A DNA stretch of 64,000 nucleotides from Rhyacophila brunnea (GCA_022495005.1 JAGYXB010001104.1:496001-560000); one strand, 5' to 3'; shown: positions 33,450 to 45,659, numbered from the stretch's first letter. Translations and numbers: made by a program. Notes: a model not told the origin generated them from the sequence alone.

Positions 33450-33796
33450 TCATTGTTGTGACTGGTCTTCTCGCCTTGATGCTTCCTGGTTCCTTCTCCA
33501 GGCTGGATAGTCCGGGCACGTGTAATACTCGTAGTACCCGTTCCTGCAGATTTGGCACGGCCGGGTTCCACACTCGCAAGGCATTCGAGGTCTGCCACTT
33601 AAGAATCCCCTTCCTCCAATCTCCATAAATCCTTCGAAATCGGACCAGCCAGATTGGCCCACTCGTAACTGGTCTCCTTCATTTAGAAGCTCGATGGTCT
33701 GATGTCCAGTGATAGCGGAACAGTTCCTAATTTTGAAATAGGAGTCAGCACCTCCTCCTCCAAAAGGTTGGGGTCCTCCGAATTATTTTTGGCCAT
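33450..33796 (-). pseudogene. gag: Degenerate gag remnant with a modified zinc knuckle
   Basis: An ATG at 33796 opens a 38-codon acidic frame that stops at 33683-33685. The frame that reaches pol is open from 33782 and carries EGDQLRVGQSGWSDFEGF, then CECGTRPCQICRNGYYEYYTC. The last block has the C-x2-C-x9-C spacing of a retroviral CCHC knuckle (33516-33557), with Tyr where His belongs. It ends at UGA 33450-33452, in frame with pol. A frame change between the two parts and the absence of any capsid-sized region (about 115 codons in all) show a strongly reduced or broken gag. Confidence 0.6.
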
Positions 33797-33924
33797 GGTG
33801 CGAGTCTTGGAGCGCGTTAGCATTTATACACATTTAGTATTATTATTTTTTTTTTTTATTTTTTTTTTATTTATTTATTTATTAAAGGTCATGGTTCCGG
33901 AGGAAGCCATGCACTTCCTCAGCC

Positions 33925-33942
33925 CCACGTTGGGCGCCAAAA
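33925..33942 (-). other. Primer binding site
   Basis: On the minus strand TGGCGCCCAACGTGGGGC begins two bases inside the 5' LTR border. It starts with TGG, the complement of a tRNA 3' CCA end, and resembles binding sites in other insect Gypsy elements. The priming tRNA was not identified. Confidence 0.75.
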
Positions 33943-35306
33943 TAACACACCCTCAATAGCACGACACAAATTTGGCTAGCTCACTTGTTAGTGCACGTAC
34001 CATAGGGTGGTTATTTAATGTTTATAGTTTTTTTTGGAAATGTATACAATGTGAATTAAAGTCTTAAAGAAAATATTAAAATCTGTTTATTTATTTATTT
34101 TGTTATAACACGGTTTTTATCATTTAAAACATTTCAGGGTTTATACATCTAATTTTTAACTTTATATAAAAAGGATTATTTATTTAGGAACTTATTTTTT
34201 AATATTCAATTGATAATTTTTACTTATTTAGTTATTAACTGGCACGCCATAAAGGAGCGTGGGTTTTATACTATATTCCTAGAGGAGCCGAATCGAACTC
34301 AACTATCCTATCAGAAGAGCGAAATCGAACTGATCTTAGACTAATATACTTTTGAATTGACGCACTCGATCTCGGGAGAGGCCTTATTTTTTTAAAGCCT
34401 GTCCCCCTTCAGAGGCACCACCTAATTAGCAGTGCGATCGCGCGTATTATTCCTTAACATTTAATTTGTTATAAACTCTTATTCTAATCTATAAACAATT
34501 AGGTAAAATTATTTAAAGCATAATTACGGAAGAAAGCTATGTAGAAAGTTAAGTATTTAAGAAGTTATTTCAATTTCCAAATTATAAAAACATATCTCCC
34601 GCCGAAAATTGTCTCTTTGTTTAGAATCGGTGTGAGCGGTGCACACACACTATCAAAATAGTCCCGATTCACGCATATCGAGTGATTGACAGAATACGCA
34701 GTGCAGTGCGTGTATTATTTTAAATTTACAGATTTTATTTAAACACGTTATTTATTTTAAATTATAAAATGCAGCTACTGAATTTAATTATACAAAACAA
34801 AACTACTGAGTTTAATAGTAACCCTCTTCGGTAATTTTGCTATACATATTATTATATTTTAATCCTCGCTTACATTTATTTATCTCAATTCTCATTTACT
34901 CCGGCATTCATCTCCTTTATAGTATAACAATTTTACATCTTCCTCACATACCAGTATACATATTTATTATTAAGATATTTCTTTATTTAAAACTTACGTG
35001 CTAGGTACATACCATATTATTTGAAATCATAATTAAACAATTTAAATATTTACTTAATCTATTGACTCCATTCGTCACCTCGCATACTTGTTTCAATTTA
35101 CCAAATTCTTCCCACCTAGTGTACACCAGTGCATACACAGGGCGAGGACTTAAACTGAAATAGAAAGATAGATTGACGATTTTCCAAGGGATTTTAATTA
35201 CGAGTTTTATAAAGCCGCCGGGGTAAAGATTAGGTGACAATGTTTGGGCCATCAAATATATATTATATTATCATAGATATTTAAACGGTATTTTATGTTG
35301 GTGTTA
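33943..35306 (-). repeat. 5' LTR of the Gypsy element
   Basis: 1364 bp, the partner of 26233-27596, with the same TAACAC/GTGTTA termini. It should carry the promoter for the antisense retrotransposon transcript. No TATA box or initiator was assigned with confidence. Confidence 0.95.
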
Positions 35307-35345
35307 GTAGTTATTTTACTATTACAACGATTACTAACCGACGTC
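35307..35345 (-). mobile_element. SINE family B, copy 2, part 2
   Basis: It contains the GTAG duplication (35307-35310) and the GATTACTAACCGACGTC end that matches 19441-19457 in copy 1. It is the continuation of 25988-26232 beyond the Gypsy element. Confidence 0.65.
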
Positions 35346-35468
35346 TAGGAATTTCTCCAATATTTTTTTAAGCAACTTCTTGTACTTGCTAATAATTTTT
35401 AATTAACTATTTCTTTTATTCAAACGAATAATTCACAAGATTTAAGAATATATCATTCTGATTATTGA

Positions 35469-35543
35469 ACATTATATTATTTAGAAGAACACTAACTGAG
35501 AGAGTATATCACAACCAATAGAAAAAACTTTTTTTTTTTGAAA
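35469..35543. repeat. 74-bp direct repeat, right copy
   Basis: The second copy of 25952-26025 (75 bp, because the T-run is one base longer). It lies 123 bp beyond the end of the SINE. Confidence 0.85.
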
Positions 35544-36228
35544 TATATTGCAATATAATTGTTGTTTGTTTGTTCGCTCGCCCCTTATGCAAGGAGTTAA
35601 GAAGAGGAATAAAAGAGAAAACCGCCACAAGCTTGAATTACGACACACATAAACTAGCGATCGCCCTCGACTTCGTCCGCGTGAAGTGCGAAAGAAAATG
35701 TAGACAGTTATATACAATTAAGAAACATAATGATTCGTATTATTAATTGACCAATTTCTAGGTGCGTGATTTTTAACCCGCGTCTCGGCGGTACGTCGGT
35801 GTATTCGTATTGTTCGCTACAGTGCCTGTTTGAATGCTAGCAAAACCAAAACCAATACAACTGAGAATCAACTTTTCCGCACCCGTACCTAGTGGTTTTG
35901 TAGAATGATTCCCACAATGTACTAAAATGTAGTAAATAAGGTCTGTAAGTTTCATCAACATTGGGCATGTAGTTATTTTTAAGTTATAACCGAACAAACG
36001 GCTCAGGAATTTAATTTTATTATTGAAAAATCAACACGGCGTATCCGGCTATTTCAAAAAAATCAAAATGTAGCCATATTTCAAATATGCGTATTTGAGA
36101 AGTTGTCATTTATAATGCGGACATGTCGTCAATAAAATAATAGTGCTTTTTGTATGTTCTGACGTTTTCCCAATGATCTGGGGAAGACTAATAAACTATA
36201 TTAATAATAATTAAATTTTATAAAAATT
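35544..36228 (+). other. Intron 2, region without a recognised gene
   Basis: Intronic sequence with small frames on the minus strand (35481-35717 and 35773-35997) that show no domain or splice support. Confidence 0.4.
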
Positions 36229-36350
36229 TGCATTTTATGTTGAAAATCTCCAAGGCGGACGACACCGGTCCAGATTTAATTAATAAAAGTGGAAATTATA
36301 AAAAAAATGTTTTTTATTAAATTAAATTAATAATACAAGGCGTTCCCACC
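36229..36350 (+). repeat. Dispersed repeat C, copy 1
   Basis: A block containing GCGGACGACACCGGTCCAGA, then TTTAATTAATAAAAGTGGAA and a TTTTATTAAATTAAATTAATAA end. It is shared with 38525-38620 (same strand) and 54634-54785 (as an inverted pair). Probably the end of a dispersed element; class unknown. Confidence 0.55.
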
Positions 36351-38524
36351 ATGAATTATTGACAGTTAACACATTAAAATAAACTATATTATTCACATTC
36401 TCTGAGGTGGTATTATGTAAAGTTAAACTGTTTATTAATTATTGTTTATTAATATATCGAGTCTACTTATTATATAATATATTCATTTATATTATTGAGA
36501 ATCGTGCGATAACTGATAACTGACACAGCTATCGATTTAAAAAAAATCTAGGATCAACTATTGGTTTTGTAGATATTTGGACTCTCGTGTTCTTAGTTTA
36601 AAATTCGGTCAACTTTTAATATTAGTCCAAGAATAATAAGTATTTTTTGACGATGAATGCGACCACGCCTTTCTTAGAAATAATATGAATCATTAACGGT
36701 TTAAATCGTAAAAAATAGTATTTGTCACTAGTATTTCGTTACACCTGGAAATGTGGGTAGTTCACAATACATCAAGTAGGCACACATTTTAAATCATCTC
36801 ATCGTTTTATAAAGGTTGACAATGATTTATTTAATCGCCCATATTTTACGACTACAGATGACAATGAAAATATTGTTTAAGTTCAGTATTGATATTAATT
36901 TGTCGTTTTGTAAAATTGTCTATTATTGTTTATAGGTCACCTAAGATGGCGTCAACCTCTGCGATCAACCGCGGAATTAATCACGATTTGTGTGCCAATG
37001 TGCATGCAAACTAATATTATAATATTTTATTTATTCGACCTTTTTGAAGTAACACAAGAAAAAGTTTTAAAAATATCACAATACGACATTGATCGCATAA
37101 AATTTTCTGATCCAATTTTCATTTATTGTGTGCGTGACAGGAAGTTATTTTATTTTCCTCAATAAATGATACCTTTTTATGGTAATTTGATATTAATTTA
37201 ACCAACCACTCGTTTTATATACCTACTCAACATTTTTTATTTTACGTAATCCATGGAACTTTAAGATTGTACTAGTTTGCGGATAGAGACTCTGGAGAAG
37301 TATCGGGAAGGAAGGCGGCCAGGGGGGGGGGAAGCCACTTCACGGAGGGCCCCATTAGGAACCTTCGTGTGATACATGAAAACAACTCAACAAACTTTCA
37401 AAATTCATCCGATGCATTCAAATGATATGTGTTTCGATTTTTTATATATCCATTTAAGTCCACGACCACAGTAAATCGAACTTGCGCTAAAAAATCTACG
37501 GCCTCATTAGCTGGTCTTCTTATCTAATAGGCCACCCAGACTTGCGTCCACTGTGCGTAACATAACACTGCCATACACAATATGAGCAAAGGTAGGCGCA
37601 GTCTTTGGAAGCATTCGTCGTCTCATATAATGAAGCAGACAGTGCTAAGATCTCAAGGACAAATCGTATCAAACTATATACAAAAAAAACTTATATTATC
37701 CCACACCTTTGTTTGCATGTGTTAGTAGAAGATTCTATAGATTTTGATGCAGTATGTCTGTATCAATCATAAATTCAATACTTAGGGATAGATGGCTCTG
37801 TTGGTATTTCGATACCATTGAAATGTTATTTTTTTCTTTTCTTCGGGAGTTAGGTTTAAGCATTTAAGGAATCGCCTAGTATGGAGTCACTGGTTAGTGT
37901 GCATTATCAAGATAATTAATTATGTATGACATTGAACATACGTAATTTGAAAACATGTCATGCATATACACATACGAAAAGAAGTTTTTTAGAAAACACC
38001 CGACGGGGCTTGAATGTAATTAAACCACTCGTTTAAAAAACAGGCAGTTAATAAAAAATAAATTGGTTAACTGGTTGGCAAACACTGATCTATATACTTT
38101 TGTATACGGTTATGCGTGTTCTTAGTTAGATGGAAATGACAATGACGATTAACTTAGTTATTAAATTAATAATAAATAAAAATATTTAAACACGTAAAAG
38201 TAAAATAAGTAAAAGAGGACTCTCTTTTTACTGAAAATATTACATAACGACCTTCTCCTTCAAGCTTTCTTGTCTAAAAGTAGATCAAGAGATTTCCTCC
38301 TGCTAACCCTTACAATCCCTCATACTATTCGTACATAGCAAGCTTTTATGTGAGGATTTGAGGGTTAGTATCTTTTTAGAGAATATATTTCACTCACTAA
38401 TAATCTCACGCCTATTATTATGGTACTTTTTATACGTATAATCAAAGACATTGATCCCAGTGACGTCCCGCGTAGGGGATAAGGAGATCAGAAGGTATTA
38501 CAATGAGCGTCAAATTAAGTATAG
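36351..38524 (+). other. Intron 2, region without a recognised gene
   Basis: AT-rich sequence with a G-run and a GC-richer patch at 37300-37360. The frame at 36926-37165 has no recognisable domain. Nothing else could be supported. Confidence 0.4.
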
Positions 38525-38620
38525 CGTTGATAATGTCCCCTTGAAGAGGACGAAACCGGTACAAAATTAATTAAAAAGTGGAATACGTACTGTAAATTGT
38601 GTTTTATTTAATTACAAATA
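38525..38620 (+). repeat. Dispersed repeat C, copy 2
   Basis: GAGGACGAAACCGGTACA, then AATTAATTAAAAAGTGGAAT and TGTGTTTTATTTAATTA align with copy 1 at 36229-36350. Confidence 0.5.
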
Positions 38621-38894
38621 ATTAATCAAATAATAAATTAAGTATACACCAATATTGTCATTTTGTTTACCAGAAAAAAATATTTAAAAAAAAAACTGTA
38701 GTAAGTACGGGGTTATTAATATTTTTAGTATATTTGGCGCAAAATTAATGGATTGGACACTACATTTTCCTGCTGAATCGAAGTTATTATTTAATAGCAC
38801 TACTATATAATAATGAAGGATACATTTGCACCGAGATGGAAAAATTACGCGTTGTTCGTGGAGCATTGCAGACAATAATGTTCCATTTTTACCT

Positions 38895-39160
38895 AATCTT
38901 ACCTAACCTAACAAATAATCCAATATATCGGTTATTTTCAAAATTAGTTTGCCGCTGGCGTCGTGTAAACCGTCAAGAACCGTGTTTTATTTAGACATGA
39001 ATTTTATCTCAGTACCTATACTCAGTATGGGCCGTATAACCGTATAAGAGGTTGGACGGTATTTAATGTACGACCATTTATATTACCGATACAACATTTC
39101 ACGGTGAAGTGTGAAACGGCAAACTGCATATGAACAAATTTCCGGGCACGAAAATGTTCA
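38895..39160. repeat. Dispersed repeat, copy 2 (matches 5240-5478)
   Basis: It starts with TTACCTAACCTAACAAATAA and continues with the same order of blocks as copy 1 (CCGTGTTTTATTTAGACATG, GAGGTTGGACGGT, CCGATACAAC, GGCAAACTGCATA). It carries an extra ~30-bp segment near 39005-39035. Confidence 0.6.
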
Positions 39161-42100
39161 AGATAAATCTTGATAATTGAGTAGGTAAGAAGCAAAAGAG
39201 CTCCTCTCCATTTTTGAAAAAAGTCACTTTTTGAAATGTTCAAATTCAATTTAAACAATAGTCAAAGTAGTTCGTATACTTTATTAATATACTGTAATAA
39301 ATCGTATAGTGTACCTGTCCTAAAGCCTCCACAAAACTGTGTCATTATATTTTTTTATACGAACAGCTTAATGTTTCCACTGTATGTGATTGAGAGAAGC
39401 CATTTTGCTTTCGACCTACTCATTTATTATTTCATGTTTTGAGTGTTTGAATGATGATAATTCAGACAAAATCATTTAAATTATGTACGTTGCTGAAACT
39501 AATATTTTATACAAGTGTCACTCGGGATATAATACTATAGTTTTCACACGGTTTTTAGATTTAATACTATAATCAACATAACAATAGATGACAATAAGTA
39601 AATAATTAAAATTTGGAAATATGTATCATGGTATGTACATGTTCCTAAATATTTTGTTCATTGCATTTTCTCGAGAAAGTACGCTAAAATGACTATATAT
39701 GAATAAGAAATATCGTAAAGTTAAAGATAAAATGAACAAGGGTGGTTCTTTGGGTAGGGACGTCACTGATTGAGTTAGTCGAAACCATCCAAACTTTGTT
39801 TGGCCGGTTTGGCGACCCTCTGTGATAAAAAGAAAAATCTTGTATCTCAGCAGCTCATGCCATGTTCTGCTTTTGACCTTTTGTAGTTTATGACAAATTA
39901 CGTGGATATGTTTCGGATAGAAATGAAAAGCGAATATGAAGGATTGTCGTTGTAAGTCATAAAAATACATATAAATGATTTACTATTAAGTGTATCGTAT
40001 ATCGAACCTAGTTTTAACCAACGATATTGAAAAACTTTCTTCTGTGAAGATGGAGCTGAAATGTATGAACCTTTGGTATACTGATTAATTTAGCTACAAG
40101 TGAATACGCATTTCAAGTTCATTTGAAGAGAATTTCACATATCTGATTGTGATTCTATGTGCAAATGTTGCCAAAATAAGCTTTGGAGAATATGTACCTA
40201 ACTACTTAAAATCATAGGATTGCATATTGTATAATTAATGTCAACTTCAATTTCCCATTAAATTTTGCATAAGTATCACATGTAGACGTTTGAATATGGA
40301 ATTTATCTATACATACTAATTTTTTGTAGGCAGCCAAAACCAAAGACTTTTAATTATAAATTAATATAAGGAGTCTTATAGGTACATTGTTGTTTCTGTT
40401 ATAACATTGGAAATTTTATTTTAAGAGCGCTTGAAGCATAGCTGAGTTGGGAAACTCCACAAATATTAAGATCACTCAGTTGCCATTCTGATTTTCTTAC
40501 ATACGCAATGGCGGCCATTTTTTATGTTCATTGTGATTACTTACTCGAGTAAGTTATAGATGGTTTACCTACACAAATTGTATATGAGTGCTTATTATTG
40601 GTTGCTAAGTTCTCTGCAAATGAACCTGCAATGCGAAGTCTTTGTAGCTAACTTAATCAGTGGACCAGTGGTCGTTTTTTGTTTAAATTTCATACATTTA
40701 GGTAGAAGACGATATTTTAAACATCTTTGGACAAAACCAATATATTTACCACTATGTTTAAGACGAATAATCACCTAAAACACCGAGAAATGCGTACATA
40801 ATATGTACATAGGTTATGTAATCAAAGCAACATACTTAAAAAAACTGAACACGTGTCGCCATTTTGTTTTTGGGGTGCCAATGTATGAAGAAAATAAGGA
40901 ACTAAATACCAATGCAACCACTCGTACGATCGTTCGATTCAAAAATCGAACTGGCTTTAAAATTCCGTGTATGGAATGCCTATCCTTCTATAATATAGAG
41001 TTCAAATTCTTTCGTTGTAACTTATGTGACCAGAAACAAACCATCTTAATTATTTGATAAAACTTTAATGAGCCTAGTCCAGACAAAGAACATCTGCATA
41101 TGACATGGTATGTATGTATGTATATAATTCGTTTTCAAAAAGTCGTTAATAAAAAATCCTAAAAACATCGAATCAGACAGTATTATAGGTAGGTCTGACA
41201 TTTTTGCCCAGAATTATAAAATAATGATTGCTGTTATACAACATTCAAACATTGTATGCACGCCTGCCTATTGTTTTGTGGAAAAGTTTTAATACCTATC
41301 CGTATAATAACAATTGACGTGTTATTATCGTATTATTACTCTATCGTACGACTAAAGTATTTTTGTAGAAAATAATGACATTTTCCAGGTATGTCACAAA
41401 TTAGTCGGCGTAATCCACTCCAACAAAAATGCGTAAAAAATATTTACGGTCACTTCCTGTTCGGAATTAAAATGGGCGGGTGACTGTTTTCCACAGTGGC
41501 GTGCTGTGAATCAAAATAAAACTCAATTATTTTTTGGATCATTTAATTCCATTATTTTATTAGTTACATTTTTTTTACTGTATGTCGCCAAGTGTAGGAC
41601 AATCCCCGTTCTTATGGTTTATCCCTCGGCACGGTAAGCGGGGTAGTTCGTGAAGTCTAAGGCGTGAAACACACGGCGCTATAAATTGCCACGTTGACGC
41701 GAATACTGTCGGTTTGGTTTTGCCAGATGTGTATTGTATTGTCTATGCCAAGACCGACAGACAAAACGCCACAACTTGCAGCGCTGTGAGTCGTAGTCCT
41801 ACGGTATGGCAAATTTGAATCCTTCAGTATGCTTTTCCTAAAATGACTATGATTGCGCATAAACAACTGAACAAATATTACTGTTCAACTTAACTATAGC
41901 TGTGCAAAGAACAAAATGTTCCATTTAATTATTCGGTTAAAACCCTGTATATCCACTCTATTATTTTATCTTTCTCTACGGTTTAAGTCGTTGTAGTGTA
42001 CCCAACCCTACGCCACCTCTACGCGCTGCAGTGTTGACAGGGTCAGATATTATCCCTTGGATATTATGTATAACACGGCGAAGGAACTGGTTTGACACTG

Positions 42101-42389
42101 TGAAATCAGATCCAACTTTTGACGACATTATATTAGCTGACGTTATAATATATTTTGTTTTTTTATCGTTTTTAGACGCCAGTAGGTGTGTTTTTAGTTT
42201 TGAATCGGTGTATGTTTGTAGATGAGTGGCTTTGATGATGAAGAGTATTTTTGAAGCACATTGTTTTTGTGAATTGAGAATAAAATTGAATAAATATAAA
42301 TAAAAAAACCTTTTGTGTGAATTAAGAAATCGGTTAAGTTAATATGCAGCAGTTGCATAAGCAGCAGTCTCATACAGCAACAATTGCCA
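39161..42389 (+). other. Intron 2, region without a recognised gene
   Basis: AT-rich sequence. The frame at 40803-41057 ends with two CxxC pairs (CMEC, CNLC) but has no known domain, start context or splice support. A hAT-like terminus (CAGTGGCGTGCTGTG) occurs at about 41495, without a visible partner. Confidence 0.35.
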
Positions 42390-42480
42390 TGACGTGCACC
42401 GTATGCTGAGTTGGGTCGACCACATTTTACGGATGCCTCGAGAGATTGTCAACCTGATTTGTTTTCAAGTCAACCGGATT
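42390..42480 (+). pseudogene. Possible LINE reverse-transcriptase tail fragment
   Basis: RMLSWVDHILRMPREI resembles the LRWxGHVxRMP motif near the C-terminus of insect LINE proteins. The rest does not match. It lies just left of MITE family A copy 2, echoing the MITE-in-LINE arrangement at 16108-17020. Confidence 0.3.
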
Positions 42481-42600
42481 CCGGTGACATGGAAAGTAGC
42501 TAAATACAATTCACAGGGTGGAAGCGGTATGACCCGAGTAAAAAAAACTGGCGAGTTATTCTTGGAGGCGCCGCGTAATATATGTAATAATATATTATGG

Positions 42601-43158
42601 CATTGGCGAAGGGTAGGGGTAGGCTGTTAAGATCCGACATAAATAGTGCATACTAAACTTTGTCAGTCAAACGTATTTTTTTCATTGAACTAGGACTACA
42701 ATGTTTAGACTGTGTTTGATGGTTTTTCAGGTCTGCCTGATCCAAACCATAGTAGATAATAGTAAAAAATATTCGTTTGTCTATAAAATATCTAAAATTA
42801 TATCATGAAACCATACATAATTTTAGATATTTTTTATCGATTATGGTTTAGTTTAGGTAGGGCTAAATGAATTTAAAAAAACTAATCAACACCATCGGTA
42901 ATATGTATTATTAATTCAACGAAAACTAATAAGTATCACTGAAAAATTGTGCACTATTTTGTTGGATATACCATATTATCATACCTAAACTATTATGGTG
43001 TGGATTAGCCAGGGCTTACTTTAATTTAAAAAAAACTAACCAGCACCATCTGCAAATTGTATTCTTAGTTCAATGACAACAAATAAGGATGACTGAAAAA
43101 GCTTAGTATGCAATATTGATGTAAAATCTTAACAACCTACCTCCACCCATCGCCACTG
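42601..43158. mobile_element. MITE family A, copy 2 (hAT-like)
   Basis: 558 bp with ends CATTGGCGAAGGG (left) and CCCATCGCCACTG (right). Inverted arms include GGTAGGCTGTTAAGATC and CATTGAACT. Interior blocks are shared with copy 1 (16355-16932), among them ATCTAAAATTAT and AGCACCATC. Flanking 8-mers do not match. Confidence 0.68.
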
Positions 43159-44690
43159 ATATATATGGTCCTTCTAAGGTGCTGATATTTACTATGAAAG
43201 AAGAAGACTTAAGTGAGGCACATGTTTTCTCATTAAATCAAAAGTACCGTTTCGATCTCGTAATTAGTTATAACAATATAAAGGTTAATTTTGAATATAG
43301 AACAATGATAAACGCATCGTAGATACATTAGTAGATAGGCAATGATTGCATTTCCCTGTCACATCTTATTCTTTGTGATTATATTCAATTCAGAACTCAT
43401 TTCACACAACGTAAGCACTATCATATTAGTAAGATGACAGTGTTGGTGAATAAAGTTATTTATATTTGGGACGCCTTTGGATTTAGTTTTCAGACGCTGC
43501 GTATTCATTTCAGGCGGGCGCATAATCATACTGCAACGTTTCCGTTTCTGTTCCACGCACGACCTCCGAATTGCCACTCTCCTCACAAATAAAATACCCT
43601 ACTTATTTAATATTGGGATGTCATATCGAAAAAAATACCGAAATAGTGTAATATTTTTTAATAAATATATTACACTATTTATTACAGATAGACAAACATA
43701 CAAATATTGGTACAATAACGAAGTGAGTATTTTATGAAAAATCAAATATTCTTCTAAATTTTCAAAAAAAAAATGCAAATATTGTCGTAGTTGTGAACTA
43801 ATCGATGGAAGCGTTAACATAAATAGATTTTTTTTCTATTTCTAGATTATTTATTAATTAATTAACAAATAATACATTATATTACATACGGAAGTAATTA
43901 CTTAAATAATTAAATTTATTATGATCAGTGCTAGTTTTGTTTTCTTAGGAAGACATTGCTGATTAATTCAAATTAATTCAATTATCATAATACTGTAAAA
44001 TATTATTGTCCTTCCTGATCCTGCAACCCAATGTATATCTCCTCTTTCATCTAGTTATATCCAAAGTCGTTTCCCCCATTTTGAAATCTAACTCGACACT
44101 ATCTTCCACGACTTTGGTCCACGGTTTGGTTTTCTTTCCGATTTCGTGCCTAGGTGGAAACGAAGATACAAATGTACGTTTTGTACAACATACCACATAT
44201 TATTGTACTGTCCGGCAAATTGAGCCTTGCAAGTGGCTGGGCCATGCACATAGATGGACGAGTCACCCATGATAAAAAACGTGACTTTTAACACATGAAC
44301 ACCTATAAAACACTGTTAAGATAATAGAGTTTGGACTATAGAAAGACAGATTTATACTATTTTGTAATACAACATAATATCAGCAATTCCAGTTAATTAT
44401 CTACTCGGTATTGTGTAGAAATAGAGTACTAATACTATCAAATCGAAAGAAAGGTATCAATACTTCCATGTATCATATCGATAGGTAAGTATCAATGGGT
44501 TAGTGTTTCTTTTGAGATCAGACACGCTCTTCCAAAGTATATTATGTCTATAACATTTTCTGATATGCCGGATATATTTCAATTTTGAAATACATTACAT
44601 AGTTCTTCATTACATTTTAGATATTTAAAAATGAAGTGGTGCTGTCATTAGTTCTTAACGAAATTATACGTTATTAACGAAAATAAAACA
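43159..44690 (+). other. Intron 2, region without a recognised gene
   Basis: AT-rich sequence. A palindrome-like ATATTACACTATTT/AAATAGTGTAATAT pair occurs at 43645-43682. Nothing else was recognised. Confidence 0.35.
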
Positions 44691-44908
44691 ATGGGAAACT
44701 GTTTGAAAAGCACGACAAATATACAACCAATCAATAGTAAATCCCACACCACAGCACATTTACTCTCATAGGGAGCAGTATCGGGCAGCAAGTATGTCAT
44801 TCAATTTATTAATTGGTTTTGTGGATACATATACCAACATAATATGCATATCCTGGAATAATTAAGGCATGCGCCGCATCCACAGCAACTATGGACCACG
44901 CGCCATTG
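44691..44908. mobile_element. hAT-like MITE fragment related to 8869-9222
   Basis: The right end GGCATGCGCCGCATCC...CGCGCCATTG is the inverse of the left end of 8869-9222. A block at 44744-44781 resembles 2700-2738. The left border is not defined. Confidence 0.4.
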
Positions 44909-45659
44909 TTAAGTATATTGAAATACATCAGTAGTTAGTTATCCACGAGATTTTTCCAGACCCTCCTAGACAACAATGTTGATATTTGGTATCGATACCG
45001 ATACGTAAAGGTATCAATACTTTTTCACATCCCTACTTATACACCAGTCGGCGGTGGTACTGAGAAAGGACGTAGATACGATCGATAAGAAAAGCTTCGC
45101 TCGGATTTTCACTAGCAGACGGACGTTTCCACGCTGTCAGACTATTTTCACGGGAAAGTCCCGGCAATATAAAATTTGATGGCTTCTTCAATGTTCGTTC
45201 ATTTCTCTTGACAAACAATGGATTTTTATGAGGGTGTATTTTTTATTATGCTTATATTTTGGCTGAGGTCCATTGTTCAACTTGCTACGTCTCCACACCC
45301 GTTAAGGCGGTGTTTACTATGGCGTAAATAACGATATATTGTCCTTGTTGCGACGGAACTGTCTCGGAAGCAACCTCCCGAAACTTTTGTTGACTTGCAA
45401 TTGAGTATGCATTTTAAATTACCATTGCCGACATATATCATGACTGCGGACGTCTTAAACTGCTATCATCATTGCTAAATATAAAAAAAACATTAAAAAA
45501 GTGAATAAGAAATAAAAAATAGCAGTTGATACCAACCTGCATTAATTTATGATCTCACAATCGTGAGCTGCCTATATTAGACCGGGTGCTCAGACCTTTT
45601 TAGTATACATAATATGAGAGACGCAGTTTATTTTGTGATTCGTCTACACGAGACAATTA

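Larger units (their letters stand above)
26233..35306 (-). mobile_element. Complete Ty3/Gypsy LTR retrotransposon (9074 bp)
   Basis: Minus-strand order: 5' LTR (35306-33943), primer binding site, a short gag remnant, one intact pol frame, ~730 bp of 3' non-coding sequence with a tandem repeat, polypurine-like tract, 3' LTR (27596-26233). The protease, RT, RNase H, integrase order places it in Ty3/Gypsy. No envelope-like frame exists. LTR divergence of 2 in 1364 indicates very recent insertion. It lies antisense to, and inside intron 2 of, the PPM1-like gene and within an older SINE. Gag is too short to build a particle, so it may depend on Gag from other copies. Confidence 0.95.

Noticed and set aside
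37300..37345. G-rich patch as a possible promoter or CpG island
   Set aside because: Too short, a single poly-G run in AT-rich sequence, with no exon nearby.
40803..41057. 84-codon frame ending with two CxxC pairs
   Set aside because: Cys spacing fits no zinc-finger family that I recognise, and there is no splice or conservation evidence; kept only as a note within the intron region.
43477..43737. 86-codon plus-strand frame
   Set aside because: No domain; it includes a palindromic AT-rich stretch and lacks coding character.
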